Positions 1-13,000 of a stretch of DNA of 64,000 bases are shown one piece after another. The notes under the pieces were generated by a model. It was not told the DNA's origin and ran no database searches. It saw only the letters and a list, made by a program, of their open reading frames with translations. Both the position numbers and the translations under genes were made by a program. Origin of the DNA: Zychaea mexicana (taxonomy: Eukaryota > Mucoromycota > Mucoromycetes > Mucorales > Lichtheimiaceae); NCBI RefSeq assembly GCF_025766255.1, contig NW_026516671.1:62001-126000 (forward strand), given 5' to 3'. Within the stretch, counting starts at the first letter, position 1. Every line of letters begins with the position of its first letter.

Positions 1-2565
1 CAATCGCTGATTGCCGGGGCATATACTCGTATGAGAAGACGCTGGCTACGGCGTTCAGCACACATTTACTCCAACCCAATCCAATACACGCTCAGTCATG
101 CTGGTGATAAGATATCATATTAAACAACTTGCATAACACTATCCGCTATCATACCCCAGATACTTTTCCTTTTTTCTGATTTGAATTCGTCAATATAACT
201 TGTGGTGACAAAACTTCCGTTCTGAGTGCATCATCGGCTCCCTTTTCTTGGTAAATAATCGTATAAGAGATTAAGAGATCACAAATGACATACGTCTATG
301 CATCATATCGCGTCAGTCCATATCGGGTTATAATAGCCTTACATATGCTGGATCATCCGAGTATAATGTTTACGTGCTTTACACAACTCGGTTGGATTGT
401 CTCTATGCGACAGTGCTTAGCTTATTGCCATGGTAATTGCTGTGTATGCTTTTGCTTGATTTTTAGCCGAGTACCTTATTCCGATGATGATTTAGGTAGT
501 GTAATGATGTGTTTTACCACAGTGTATTTATATATGTGTTTGCGCTCTGTATTCTCTTTTATAGTATAATAAAATCTGTGGCGAAGGTATTCTACCGAAA
601 TGCAAGCACACCATAGCCAGTGCTTATTTTTATGTACTTAATACATAGGAGTTGACGGTTTACGTAAATGCAGGATCCGTCAATTCTCACACCTCTTTGA
701 ATTTCACACAAAAATCGGGAATCTTAGCTTTGAGCTGTTGTCAGGTTACAGTGCCGCTGCGGGCTGCTCAACCCTGTTGATGATCTCTCCATTACAGCAA
801 ACAGCGCAATACTCTTCCGTCGACCATAAGATAAGACATTTAAAAAGAAAAAGAAAATCAGTTCGACGAACCGCCGAAACCCTCTGCTAATCAGACATCC
901 ACGTCGAAAGGCTCAGCACTATGTTGTGCGAGCTCTACTGTCTGAGATGCGGGTGTTATTGTTGCTCGCTCTTTCTAATCCTGTTCTTGCTCACCTGCGT
1001 TGCTGCTGCTGCTGCGGTTGTTGTTGTTGTTGTTGTTGTGATGGAGATGATGGTGGTCAAAACACTGATACGTTCCAAGATTTATGAGTCCGTTGAAGCA
1101 TCACAAACTGCTGATGACTGCATTCGCAAAGTACTGGTGTGTAAAATCGTGTGTACGACAAGCACGATTCAGCCCCGAGGAAAACGTGCTTGTCAAACAG
1201 ATTGCTGAATTTGTTTTCCATAGCACAGTGTATGTATCCAAGTTTTTTCTCGTGTGTATGTCCGCCTTGGTCAATCCGGCGCTATAAAGTCCATGTTTTC
1301 TATATACTCGAAATAGACATTGCGTAGGTCTAAACAATTGCTCAGCAGTTAAGAATTGTAACGCGATATGGTGAGTGTAACATCAAACAAAGCAAAGAGA
1401 CAGAATAAGTCAACGAGACCCGATGGGATCTAAAACCGGGTTATCATGATAGCAAAAGTACTCACCAGCATGTGCATTGAACATATTCATTGAGCTCATC
1501 CGAGTAAACGTCTCAGATAGTAGCTAATGTGAATTACATGATCTATATATGACAGCTTCTTCCTGAGCATAGCTGATCCGTGTAGCATCAATATCTGTCT
1601 GGATGAGGAGATGTTGTGAGGTTATAAGGGAAATCACAGCAATCTTTAATGACGGCTCAAAGAATATGATATGTGTTATTTATCATGTTGGATACAACAC
1701 TCCAAATGCAAACTACTCTCCCATCCGCCTTCCGTAAAGCCTTTTCGTAGTGCTCACACCATGGAAGTGGTCGTCTGTTTTATTTTCCATTGATGTACAT
1801 ATTTTGTTTATGGCTCATAATATTGCTGCGTGATGAAATTACCTATATGTTGTATAGTGTACGCTTCACCCAACGACATCTACTTCCTTAATCCTAATCC
1901 ATGTAGGAGAAGAAGACATGTCGTACCTGGCAAAGAATTCTTACGACTCCTTCAGAGAGACGATGTCGTGTGTTGACGGCAGGATATCGTGTTCGCGTGG
2001 CTAGTATAAGTATACACTTTCATTGAGACGATTTAGAAAATTACCAAAAAGACAGCATTATGATACGAGGATGACTCTTGTTCTTTTATTTTGTATGGAT
2101 ATATCATCATCCGTCAATATAAAGTTGGTACAAGCGTTATTTGCAGACAAGCCAAAGGACTATCAAAGAACGAAGTTAGAGAAAGCCATAATACTTGGAG
2201 TATATAGTGAAACAAGCAACAATTGAACCAATCACTCACCACGTATTTCTGGAACAGATCGTCGCAGCCCCTACCCTACCCTCCTATTGCTGGGAGAACC
2301 TCCACTTTTGTCTGGGCTCCAGAACCTATTATCCAATCGGTACTACCATAATGTTATATTCAATATGTATATCATCAAGGGCATAGGGAATTCGATACGC
2401 TAAGTGCAATCACTATGCCCACCTTTAGTGCGATTGACATTTCACCTGGCTGTCCTTCGTCTTCGCTGTACATACAGTACATGGAGAAGTCGTATACTCT
2501 CTTTCGCTCGCTTCAGCATGCAGCAACTTATAATTAATTTCGTAAATGATGCTTTTTTTTTACTC
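1..2565. other. Gene-poor AT-rich spacer
   Basis: No reading frame here has a recognisable domain, a credible splice structure or a family pattern. The open frames are short and low in complexity. The only clear structure is the GCT/GTT microsatellite near 1000-1039. Confidence 0.6.
1000..1039. repeat. Trinucleotide microsatellite (GCT)n(GTT)n
   Basis: About four TGC/GCT units run into about seven GTT units. It lies inside a short open frame that it turns into Ala and Val runs, so that frame is probably not a gene. Confidence 0.85.
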
Positions 2566-2568
2566 TTA

Positions 2569-2874
2569 GAGCAAGTCCAGCGGACTCGCTAAACTTTCCT
2601 CTATTTTTACCACTCGCTATCCCAATTATTCTTTTTGGCGAGTCAATTTTACAGCGGACTAGCTATTGCTGACTATCATAGCAATAGCGGACTCACAAGA
2701 AAAATCTTTAGCGAGTCTATCAAAGTCTGTCAACTTTAACAGACAATGTGTCCGACAGTAGCTATCCTAATAGTTTTACAAGTTCTTTTGGCGAGTCCGC
2801 TGGAGTGTCAACTAGCTATTGTTTTCTGTTAAATTAGCGAAATTGGTGCTTTAGCGAGTCCGCTGGACTTGCTC
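2569..2874. mobile_element. PIF/Harbinger-like MITE (306 bp)
   Basis: Perfect terminal inverted repeats of about 25 bp start GAGCAAGTCCAGCGGACTCG at the left end and are matched in reverse at the right end. The trinucleotide TTA stands directly outside both ends (2566-2568 and 2875-2877), as a 3-bp target-site duplication would. The inside holds further copies of the GCGAGTCCGCTGG and ACTAGCTATTG words in both orientations, and no coding frame. TTA target sites and GAGCA-type ends are known for Tourist-type PIF/Harbinger MITEs. Assignment to that superfamily is inference, since no transposase is present. Confidence 0.85.
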
Positions 2875-2877
2875 TTA

Positions 2878-4440
2878 GCTAGCTAAATCGACGGCAGCTT
2901 TTGTTTCCGTTGCGCGCTGCAGCATTTGCCTCACCCCTTTTCTTCAACCTAATAAGCTATCATTAGCTTTGCCACATACACACAATGTCACCACAAGGTA
3001 ATACATACCGCAACGTCTGCACTTCTGATCCAGAAAAATAATTGAATAATGGAAACATCACAGGTAGTAGAGTTTAGCACTGTCTACTAGTTCACGGGGC
3101 AGTTGGTCATGAAGGAGCAGGACGAGTTGGTCCATTTTTGGGCTAATAGAAAGAGAATATGTCCAGATTAGCATTGTCACTCCTATGTATCATATTATTT
3201 TGCTGTGGTAACAAACAGCGCGATAGCATTAACAACACCCTTCTCACGATAGCTTGTAGCTTCGTGCATTCTGCAACACTGCTTACCGAGTGTGTATAAG
3301 GTTTTTTACGAGAAAGCAGAACTGAGGGAAGAGTATTAAAAAAGAGAGATAGCAATTCGAATCGGTTAGGAGACTTATATACAGCAACCTTTTATCACTT
3401 TCAAACGTGGGAAACAAAGACAACAATAATATTGTGATCATTTTGACAGAATACTTGTCTCTTAAAAAGAATTAATCTTCTCAGCGGCAATGAGCCCTAT
3501 GTACAGTGTATTCATTTAACAAAGAAGAGAATTTGGCTATTACTTTGGGACTTCTCTACTGCTCCTAGAGAGATAAAGCATTAATTACGGATCCCACCTG
3601 TCAGAAAAGCTTAGCAAAGTAACTGTTTTGTAAGGTGGGGTTTTTCATCCAATTGTGCATGAAACAGCACTGGCTAGATACGAGAAAAATAAGACCCACA
3701 AGCTTGAAAGATAAAACACGGAGAGCCAGTGTATATCCAAGCTGAGAAGAACCAGACAAATGGTCTGCACAAAAGAGATATTGCTGCAACCATGACCAAT
3801 TATGCCGCTCATTGTAACACCGCTGCTATGTACTGCTTCCCGGGCAAGGATCCATTGTTCTATTGACCACAAAAAGCTTTTTTACCAAACCAAACTCAAA
3901 TATACTATAGACGATTGGGGTGCCAAAATCCCCGAGTGAGAGCTGTAGTGAGATCCAGTCTTGTTTGCTGCAAGAAAGCAAGTAAAAGGCACGTCGATCA
4001 CCATGATTAAGCTACCCGAGAGCTTCATGGTTGTCACAACACAACGGTGCGGTTGGAGCTGGCGTGTACCACACAGTTTCGACTCAAGCAATGCGAACTA
4101 TGGAACACTTGCGCACACGTACTATGGAAACGGCACAACCACAACTGCAGCGCTTGCGTGCTTTATTACCTCAAAATATGTCAGAGTGTCACCTTTCGGT
4201 GCATATCCCTCGCTTCTTATCACCACAACAACAAATGAACAAGATAAGTGCTGGTCGGGTCAGGACCACCTGTTTCGGCCATGTCATCTGAAAGCTTTTC
4301 TCTGAGAAGTTGACGATGCGTGGATTTCAGAGTTCTTGTTGCCGCACAACGAGTCTGGATTGAGATGGGACCCTGTTTGGTTTGCGTTTAGACCTATACA
4401 GGCTATTGCTGAAGTTTGAATGTATGATGGAAATGCTGTG
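2878..4440. other. Spacer with weak coding-like frames
   Basis: No recognisable gene. Around 3960-4305 two overlapping plus-strand frames look more protein-like than the surroundings (an Arg/Gln-rich amphipathic stretch in one of them). They lead into the decayed LINE 3' end downstream and may be part of it. This is a guess. Confidence 0.35.
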
Positions 4441-4444
4441 AAAT

Positions 4445-4504
4445 CACGCCAAGGTAAGTCACGTCAAGGTAAGTCATGTCAAGGTAAGTCATGCCAAGGT
4501 AAGT
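4445..4504. repeat. 15-bp tandem repeat, about 4 copies
   Basis: The unit AAGGTAAGTCAYGYC begins at 4451, 4466, 4481 and 4496, with a partial unit before. Units differ only at C/T positions. Each unit contains AGGTAAGT, the consensus 5' splice-site sequence, which may be coincidental. Confidence 0.9.
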
Positions 4505-5192
4505 GAAGAATTGGAAAGGAGACTTCAGCATTAGCCTGTATATACGCAGCACCGAGGACGATAAATGCGGAATTTGCTTAGACGGGCCCGAGAACTCCTT
4601 GAGGCACCCCCTCTTGAGACTGTATAAGGCAACCCTGCTTCGACCCAGTTGGGGTTTCACGCGACCGTTGGGCCCAAGGGCTACAGCAAACGGGCGTTAT
4701 GCTTGCATTTGTTGAAACATTGCGGCAGGAATGGTCTCTCTTTGCCATTGCCATCATCTTTTTGTGGTGGTAATGGTAACAGCACCTGCTGGAGACTTAC
4801 AGATCAACGCGCCTGTCGTGTTCTCTGGATGCGTCACAAATTGGCGTATCCATAGGACCCAAATAGGCTACATTTCCTCTTCTTTTTTTTTTGAAACTTA
4901 GGTTATGTGTTCTTTATTTCGGCTAAACTATGGCGTGAATGGACCGGTTGCTTGCAGAAGCTTGCGTGAGTATAATGAAAATTCCAGAGGATCAACATCC
5001 ATCGACGTCATCATGAACGCACAACCGCGCAGCTCAAGCAGCTTACGGTATGGACATCGGCGCACGACCTGGCCGCTACCCAGAAACACACCAATGGATA
5101 TCGACATTTGCAGCTGTCCCGGTGCAGACTTTGACCCTGAACCCGATCCACGGCTGGTCCATGATCAGTTTATTACCACCAACACAACCAGA
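4503..5192 (+). mobile_element. Decayed LINE (non-LTR retrotransposon) 3' end, copy 1
   Basis: Frame-broken plus-strand coding remnant. The best part is about 4995-5192, which reads DVIMNAQPRSSSSLRYG, then RRTTWPL, then DPEPDPRL. The same order of motifs occurs in the remnant at 51.2-51.7 kb (DHVMNKPPRS, LSRGK, TTWPALIRMLHKVDKL, NEPTP), so both descend from one family. Upstream, about 4563-4625, KCGICLDGPENSLRH could be a zinc-knuckle piece but is less certain. Frames change at least twice, so the copy is dead. The LINE call rests on similarity to the C-terminal tail of Mucoromycota LINE polyproteins as I know them. The first 400 bp are the weakest part. Confidence 0.55.
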
Positions 5193-5199
5193 TAGCGAG

Positions 5200-8100
5200 C
5201 GCCTCTACACTCTTGATCTTCTCTCCTCCGATTACCCTTGCCTCGACAAACTCTGTATATATTCCTCTTCTTTATTTATTTGCTATGTAATTTCTCGGTC
5301 TCTTGTACCCTCGCTTCCTCTTCCATTAAAATCAGTCTGAGGGTTTTCTCGGTCTTTTTTTTTCGTATCCTGCCTTATATCATCTTATACAGTATTCACA
5401 TTACCATCAAAAAACAATGGCCGGCAAATTGCCTGAATGATGTTGCCACTTATATGTTTCTCACCGATGATGGAGTGAAAAACTGTTTGAACCATGTATG
5501 ATGGAATAAATGCTCGATCACGAATCAGCTATGATAATCTGTCTGGTTCTTTTATATAATGTCAGTAATTCTCAGTAATTAAACGTTCATTCGTACATGA
5601 TAACTTTGCCTAATCATCCTCTCCTGATGTTCTTAGTCGTACCCTTCGCCTTTCCCATTATATCGTTCGTTTTAAAGAAAATAGTAGTCATGAGGTGGTC
5701 TTTGTAATTTTTTCTTAGTGTGATTGATGCTCTTGCTGTTCTGAAGTAACCAGGTCTAATTATAAAATACAAGATGAAACTTACAATACTATTTCATTCC
5801 AGTCCCTCTTCTTTTTTTTAACGAAGTACTACATATTACTATGTTGTTAGTCACTACCGGTCAACGTTAAACGCGCGAACGACAGCGTTCTGTGACCGAA
5901 TATGCGAGTTCGATGTATGTGTCCGTTCTGTTTATTGATTATTTTAAAAATGACAACAAGTGCAGGGCATATTTTGGATCTACGCAATAGTACAGCAAAA
6001 GAAGAGAGAAAGTCATTAGAAACACTTGATAACGGAAATCAAAGAACTATACACTTCTTCATGTATGTATATATATATATACATGCGCATATTAAAAATG
6101 ATAGCTATCATATATCCATATATTTTAGTCCAAGGTGTTTTTACATATATATATATACGTTGGCAAGAATATGTTGTCACAAATGAGAGTATCCATACAT
6201 ATCTGGCATAGTGCGTTTTCTCAGCCAAATGATCTTTCAAATACAACTGTTTAGCTTTCATATAACCGGTGGACTAGTGACACTTTATTCGTTTGGTCCT
6301 TTTGAGTGTGTTAATTATTCTGCATGAATCAATATGTTATGACTGTGATTAAGCTGAAATAATTCGGTTGACTGTGACCGCGTCACTCGCGCGCTGGTAT
6401 GGGCAGGAGTGCCGTTATTGTTGCTATTTCCTGCTGTTGTTTCTGTATATGTAATAATTGTATAAGCACCTCATTGTTGCAAATTTGGAACTTGCAGGAT
6501 AGCGACTTGTGTTATGTATGTTTGATCTACAGTACAGTAGTTAATCACCATTCTCCAAGTGTTGATTCCCACCAGATATGTAATTACGCTTCTACGATAA
6601 TTTGAGTACACCACACTGTATGGGACTTGAATCCCACTATATGGAGCTATGTCTGGTTTTTGTAACCCGTGTAAAGAAATAAGCAATGGTGTACAGTAAT
6701 TTGAGGAAAATGGGAAGACAGCAAGAACCATGAATATTATTACAGTTGAAAAAGAATTAAGCACAAGATATTGCCGAGATAATATATATGATATGTTCCT
6801 CTTGCTTTATAACACATTTGAAATGCCAGTCTGTCGACTCACTGTGATTTTGGGAAGAAGAAGGATTATTATCAGACCTCGTCGCTTATATATTATGCAT
6901 ATACTGCGTGTGTGATATAAGGTTATGTTGGCGGCCCATTGAATGAATCGTATGATCACGCACCTGCCATCTTGGTCCTACATGTTGTACATACGTTTTT
7001 CACTTACTTTTTGCGCATGACAAGAAATACACCTTGCACATGAAACTTTTGACCGTTTACAATATCTCAATCATCGGCATGGAAGTGTAGTATACAGACA
7101 TCAACTTTGACTCGCGAAATACCCTCACAATATATGATGAGGGCATTACCTTTGAGTCTCACTTATAAATCGGTTATTTTATATTTTTTAAAAGTATCAC
7201 ACTGAAATCGAGTAAAAAAAACTAGCGTAAATTCTATATTTTTGTCCATCGATTCTTGTACAAAGCTCTGATGAATGTCATACAATGTTTCCTTGAAGAA
7301 AACGTCGATCTATGTTCACTGTACGGGTTAGGGGATAACAGCAAGATGTGTGATAGAGCGAGGATCCCGTGAATGGATGTTCCAATTTGAAGACTTACAG
7401 GAATTTACATCAGGTAGTGGACGTTTGGATTTATGAATATCACGTGGGATTTACAAAATGGCCAGAAGCTTGTTCTTGACGACGCCGCTACTTTGTGCTG
7501 GATTGTTTGAAACAATAAGGCCACGTTTGAGTCATCGAGCACTATACACCATTGAGCATCACTCTCGACGATCCTTTTGTCGTTTTTGTCGTTTGCTCAT
7601 CAAATCATTGCGGAAAGGAGTGAAAGAGAGAATGATCAAAAAGGGAGGAGTGGGGGTGCAAGGTTTGACTCCTTGGGTTTTTTTTACGTTTGAGGTGAAC
7701 CACTACCTCCTATAGACAATCAAAAGAATGATCTAAATGGGATATTGGGCGTTTTCAAGTTGTGACTATTTCGGTTCAGCTGCAAGATTGCTCAGCGTAA
7801 ACGGATGCTAAGGAATTCAGTAGGTTGGCTACTTACCAACTGAACGCCTTTGAAAAAGAGCCTTGCAAGACAGTCTTTATCATGAGTTTGAAGGTTGGAA
7901 ACTTGGTGTCAAGTTCTGTTTACAGCTTCCAAAATGGCCCAAGATCAAACACTTCTAACTTTTCATCAATTCTTCTCTAGGTGGAGCCGGTTATCGTTGC
8001 CGCTGAAGGAACGTTCCCCTGGGTGTCAGTTCCTATTGTTTCAAATGCAGCAAATTGAAACTACTCCCTTTTGACTACTTGCAGAATTCTCTGATTTACT

Positions 8101-10091
8101 TCCTCGACCACTGTCAATTTTTGTGTATTTCATACAAAACAATATAATTCCTGCATCAATGCAACATCGCAACTTAGAACCATATTCTTTATTATGTGGG
8201 TATAAAGATGAAGAGACCCTGATAAGCATACTGTAATCCATGACGCATGCGATCATAACCTCATAAAAGTCCTTTAAGGATTCTGCAAATATTGTGACTC
8301 TTAAGCCTAATGATTGTTCGAATAGAAGACCAATTCAATGAAATGCGTATTGTTCATTTTGGCAAAAAGATAAAACAGTAGTTGGCAGAATTTTATTTGG
8401 GAATATGAGCAATAGTTGGCCTGCAAGACATGTCTGGGCTTAATAACAGTAATTTTGAATAGAAAAGTAACAACCCATAAAAATACCCAAGAGTACTTAC
8501 GGCTTTCTACATACACTGCTGACAGGGTACGTCATCCTCACTATACGGTAATACATAAAGGTCAGGGGGATGTTAGTCGTTGATAAGAAATTGTCGTCGT
8601 GCCAGGTGCACTTATCTAGGTGAAGGCGCCGCCGGGCAACGCAGGACTCAACCAGAGCCCTGCTCTTCAATAGTGGGCTATGCAACCGATTATAATAACG
8701 AAGAAATTTATCAGAGCTGGTAATTCTCACACGAATGACAACTTCTCACACAGCTTCACAGCATAAAAGCACAACTCACATGACGCTACCCTGTGCAGGT
8801 CAGTGTCAGAGAGAAAGAGAGAGCGAGAGACAGAGAGAGACAAAACTTTAAAGAAAAAATCGAACAGAATGTTAGACCAGGTTGCAAATAAAGAATCACT
8901 CATCGTGACGATCAAACAGCAACTGCAATGACAGAATGTTAATGAATGCATACGTACAAAAGGCCAAAAAAAAAGAAATGATGCGGGGCTAGCGCAAAGA
9001 AAAGCAGGAAGAAAATCCAACGTCTTGATGAGTCGTGCAGTATGCTACTTTTATAAGCTTTTTGATCATATCAATCACATGGTTTCACTAGTGTCGTCAG
9101 CAGTGTTATGAACATTCCTCGACCTCTACTAAGTGATCACCCTCAACCGCGATGATCACTTATTAAATCCCCAAGTAGCAATATCATCCATCATCATCGT
9201 CCGAATTATCAACCCTAATACCAATCTTTCCGTTTATTCGCATTATTAAATTCCATAGTAAAAGATATATAAACACCATAGTCTTTGAATAATGAAACAT
9301 CAGTCAGATATCTTGTTCCTCGTCTCTTCTCTCATCATCTGATCTCCTACCCTTGGGTCTCGTTCTTGTCTTGTCTTGTTATTGCTGAAAGCACCTACTG
9401 TAACACATTATCGTCCGGTCTTTCTGTTCTTGTCTTTTCTTGTTCCTGTCCGCACCTTACGAGCAGCTTGTTTCATCAATGACCACTGGTAAATAGAGAA
9501 TGGACTCCTTTTTATCACACACAAAGGGATCCCTTTATCTTTAACGCTGCTTCTTTTGATAGAGCATACAACTACTTAATCTACCATACAAACATTCTAT
9601 CAGTGATCAAACAAAAGGTAAGTGATAAATTGTGTATCATTTATGCGCAAACTCATTACGCATTTTAAAAGGACCCTGTATTAAAAATGATATCGCATAA
9701 AAGTTATGTCCTTGCACCTGTAACCCCTGCAATATTGTCGTTGATATTATGCATTTTGGTTCTTTCAAGTAGAGACACTACTATGGCATATGATGGTGAT
9801 ACGACGCGAACATTACTCGATCAAGTTAAAATTACAGCAATGTCATGCACCAGTATTTTGAAGTGTTACACGTAAAAACTTATCCAGAGCTGTCATTGGC
9901 TGCTTTAAGGATTCTTATATAGCCTTCTGATTGGCCAAAATGAAAGCCCAGGAACTTCCGCTGTGAGCAATAGTTTCTCCACGCATGCGCAAAAAATAAG
10001 TAATATATCACAAACTGCGGAGTACGTGAAAACGAGCTGCTTGATTGAAGTGTGCTTGGTTCGCATAAAATACGTTCCTTCCACTGCTCTA
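5200..10091. other. Long gene-poor spacer with simple repeats
   Basis: Nearly 5 kb without a recognisable gene. It contains AT/TA microsatellite tracts at about 6068-6080 and 6145-6158, and a GA-rich tract at about 8810-8840. A minus-strand frame at 8497-8730 is GC-richer and protein-like over about 77 residues but matches nothing I know. The stretch before 10092 is pyrimidine-rich and may hold the promoter of the sterol glucosyltransferase gene. Confidence 0.5.
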
Positions 10092-13000
10092 ATGGATTCA
10101 GCAAATCACAACGTTCTGCAATTTATATCCGCAGCGGCTCAAGCTGTAAGTAAATCGCTGTTTTTCTTTTTAATAATCGATCAGAAAACTCTCATTCCCT
10201 AATGTCTTGCCATCTCTTTTTCTCGCCACACTCTCTCCATCTTTAGTTAGAGACTCAGGAAAGTCTTGATCCCGTCAGTGGTAGGGTTTCCTCTTTTACT
10301 TTCTTTTCTTGTTTGGGGAGTCTACCAGTGGTGGTAGTGGATGGCTCTAAAAGCAGCGTTTTGACGCTTAGTAGTAGTAAAACTTATTGTTATTGTTTTA
10401 TTTGTCTTACAAACCATAAGGCTCCCAAAGCGGTAAAATCCTGGCGGAAAAAGCTCTCAAAGAAGTGTCTTGCTCATGGTCAAATCACTCAGTTCACGAT
10501 CCCGACCACGGGAAGCCCAATGCAATAAAAAAATTACTTGCCGAAGCCACAGGCAATGAACTTAACGATGGAGACAGTGACAGCCTTAGCGAAGAAAGGG
10601 ATCAGTCTCTACCTGCGAGTGCTTTATTAAAAGAACAGACCACTGCAGAGAAACTCCAGATAATATTCCAGCTGCCGACGGTAGAAGAAGTCCTCGATGG
10701 TACGTCTTATTTTTCTTTCGTTCGTTTGCTCTTGTTTCTCTATCCTCGCTTTTATTTTTAATGGCATAATGTCAAGTGACAATCTGTGGTGCCTTGAAAA
10801 ATATCGCATATTCTTATACGATGGTAACATAGAATGGCCATGTTGTATTGTTCGTTCGGCGATTGTTCCTGGATATCTCTATTTGACGGAAAATCATGTC
10901 TGCTTCTTTGCTTCGTTGCCGCAAAACATGGTATAATCGTGATTTTAATAGTACAAATCTATCGCTGCGTGATCAGACCACGAGCACCCCGTATCTATCG
11001 CTACTGATACTAACACGCGCACAATTGTGGGTCACCTGGCCCGTGTAGCATAGTTATCGGAAGGCAGGTTATATGCTGATCAAACATACTGGCAAGATGG
11101 GAACTGGATTCGAACGCTGTTATTTCGAGCTTAAGGAGGACATGTTAGCATGGTTTGAAAGCGCAACGGATATGTATTCCCCCAAGGGCAAAGTGGATCT
11201 CAAGGATGCCTTAGCTGTGCGCACATCCAAAAAACGAGAGCATGGCTTTAAGATTATCACAATGAACAGAACATGGCATTTTCAAGCTGATACACATGCA
11301 GCCATGCTTGAATGGTAAGTATAAAAATAAGAAAGAGAAATAGGTTACAATGTAGAAACGAATGGTTAATATACTAATGCACAAACGGGAATGTTTTGTG
11401 GATATAATTAGGATCAATATGCTTCAAAAGGCGATTTTCAAGGCCAAGAATACCGGAAACAGCGTCAAGATATCTCTACCTTTCGAAAACATACTAGACA
11501 TCGAGCAAACAGAAGCGTTCGAGTTTCAACAATTTATCCAAATCCGCGCTGTGGGCATTGACGACAGTTTTGTCATGGATGAGGTATGTGGGTTTCCAAA
11601 TCTCGTTTTCTTTTTAGAGGTGTACGTGTGGTCTTGTTCTTTTTCTTCGGGATTTCTGGTTTACCGAAGCTTTATAGTACTATTTCGCCTATTTCGCAGA
11701 TGCCAAAGGGACTTTTCAGCAAATAAAAACTGCATGGGATCGATCACAACAACATAAAGCGCTATCCGAGAGCAATCATTCGAATAATCCATTAAGCGCC
11801 TCGGCAACAGACTCTGTGTCACCATCACTTTCCATCACTGATCTGTACGATGCGAACTGCCAGCCCATCACGATACAAGCTCTTGGGGGAAATAAAAAGC
11901 AGCCTACAGCTCCACCCTCAACGTCGGTCCCAGCATCCATGAGCGGGGCTGTTTCAAGTGCCTTATCTGTTCCAACTGCGCTCAAGGACCTACTTTACAG
12001 CTCGTCGGATCATACTTCGTCCACACCTTCACCGCCAAATAATGCATCATCACCTCTTCACCATCAGACACCGGATCCAAGTACTGCAGATATACAGGAT
12101 TCATCCAGCTCTGAGAACGAAGATCAAGCAGTAGCTGGATGGTGGGATGGGAAACGGCGATCTGGAATGAAGCTTGTGTACGGACTATTAGGCGGTGGTG
12201 GAAGTACCGGCAGCACAGCGACTGTATACCACTCTCCAGATGATGAGGACGGAGATGAGGACGATGATAATGATATAGACCTATATACGAAAACTAACGA
12301 GCGAAAAACAGATGGCGGAACTCTGTTTCCTTGCGAAGAGCCTATTGAAGATCGCACTCGGTCCAACTTTCGAAAATATTTTGTTTTGCCCGAATCTGAG
12401 AAGTTGGAAGCAGGTAAATATCAATCGCAAAAGCTGAAGTCTCTTATTTCATGAGCTTTAACATCTTATACTATTTCTTTACCTATTTAGTATACCGCTG
12501 CTCGTTGATGAAGACCTTGCCATGCTATGGAAAACTGTACATATCCTCACATCATGTGTCATTTAATTCGAAAGGAATTGCAACTAAAGCTAAGGTATGA
12601 TTATGGCAGACTTCACGTATTTTGATCAGGGATTGTTGACACGGACTTTATCAATGTAGATGATAATTCCGTTCAGTGATATTTTGCGAATACAGAAGAT
12701 TCGCAGCCGCGGTTATATATTCCATGCCTTGAGTGTTCTTACACAAAACAAAAAAGAGGTAAAGGCTCGATAGAGGGTGTAGCCCTGACTGTATATTGTA
12801 TATCACAAATGCTTATTAGCTCTATAGATTTTCATAGAGTTCACTTCTGCTGCAAGGCGAAACAATTGCTTTGCCAGATTATTTCTCCAGCACAAAGGTG
12901 TTTTTGAACACAAGTCATCGGCAGAACAGGCACAAAGGTTTGTATCTCAAAGAAAAACGGGGCGAGACCATAGTGTTCATTCATCTTTTGTATTTAACGC

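Noticed and set aside
285..569. 94-residue Cys/Tyr-rich plus-strand ORF
   Set aside because: Low-complexity hydrophobic composition in AT-rich spacer, with no domain, intron or promoter support.
4445..4504. 15-bp repeats containing AGGTAAGT as an array of splice donors
   Set aside because: No acceptor partners or exon structure nearby. It is better treated as a simple tandem repeat.
6060..6160. ATATAT tracts as a possible replication origin or centromere element
   Set aside because: Short microsatellites without any other supporting structure.
8727..9020. 97-residue hydrophobic minus-strand ORF
   Set aside because: It arises from GA/TC-rich simple sequence on the other strand.
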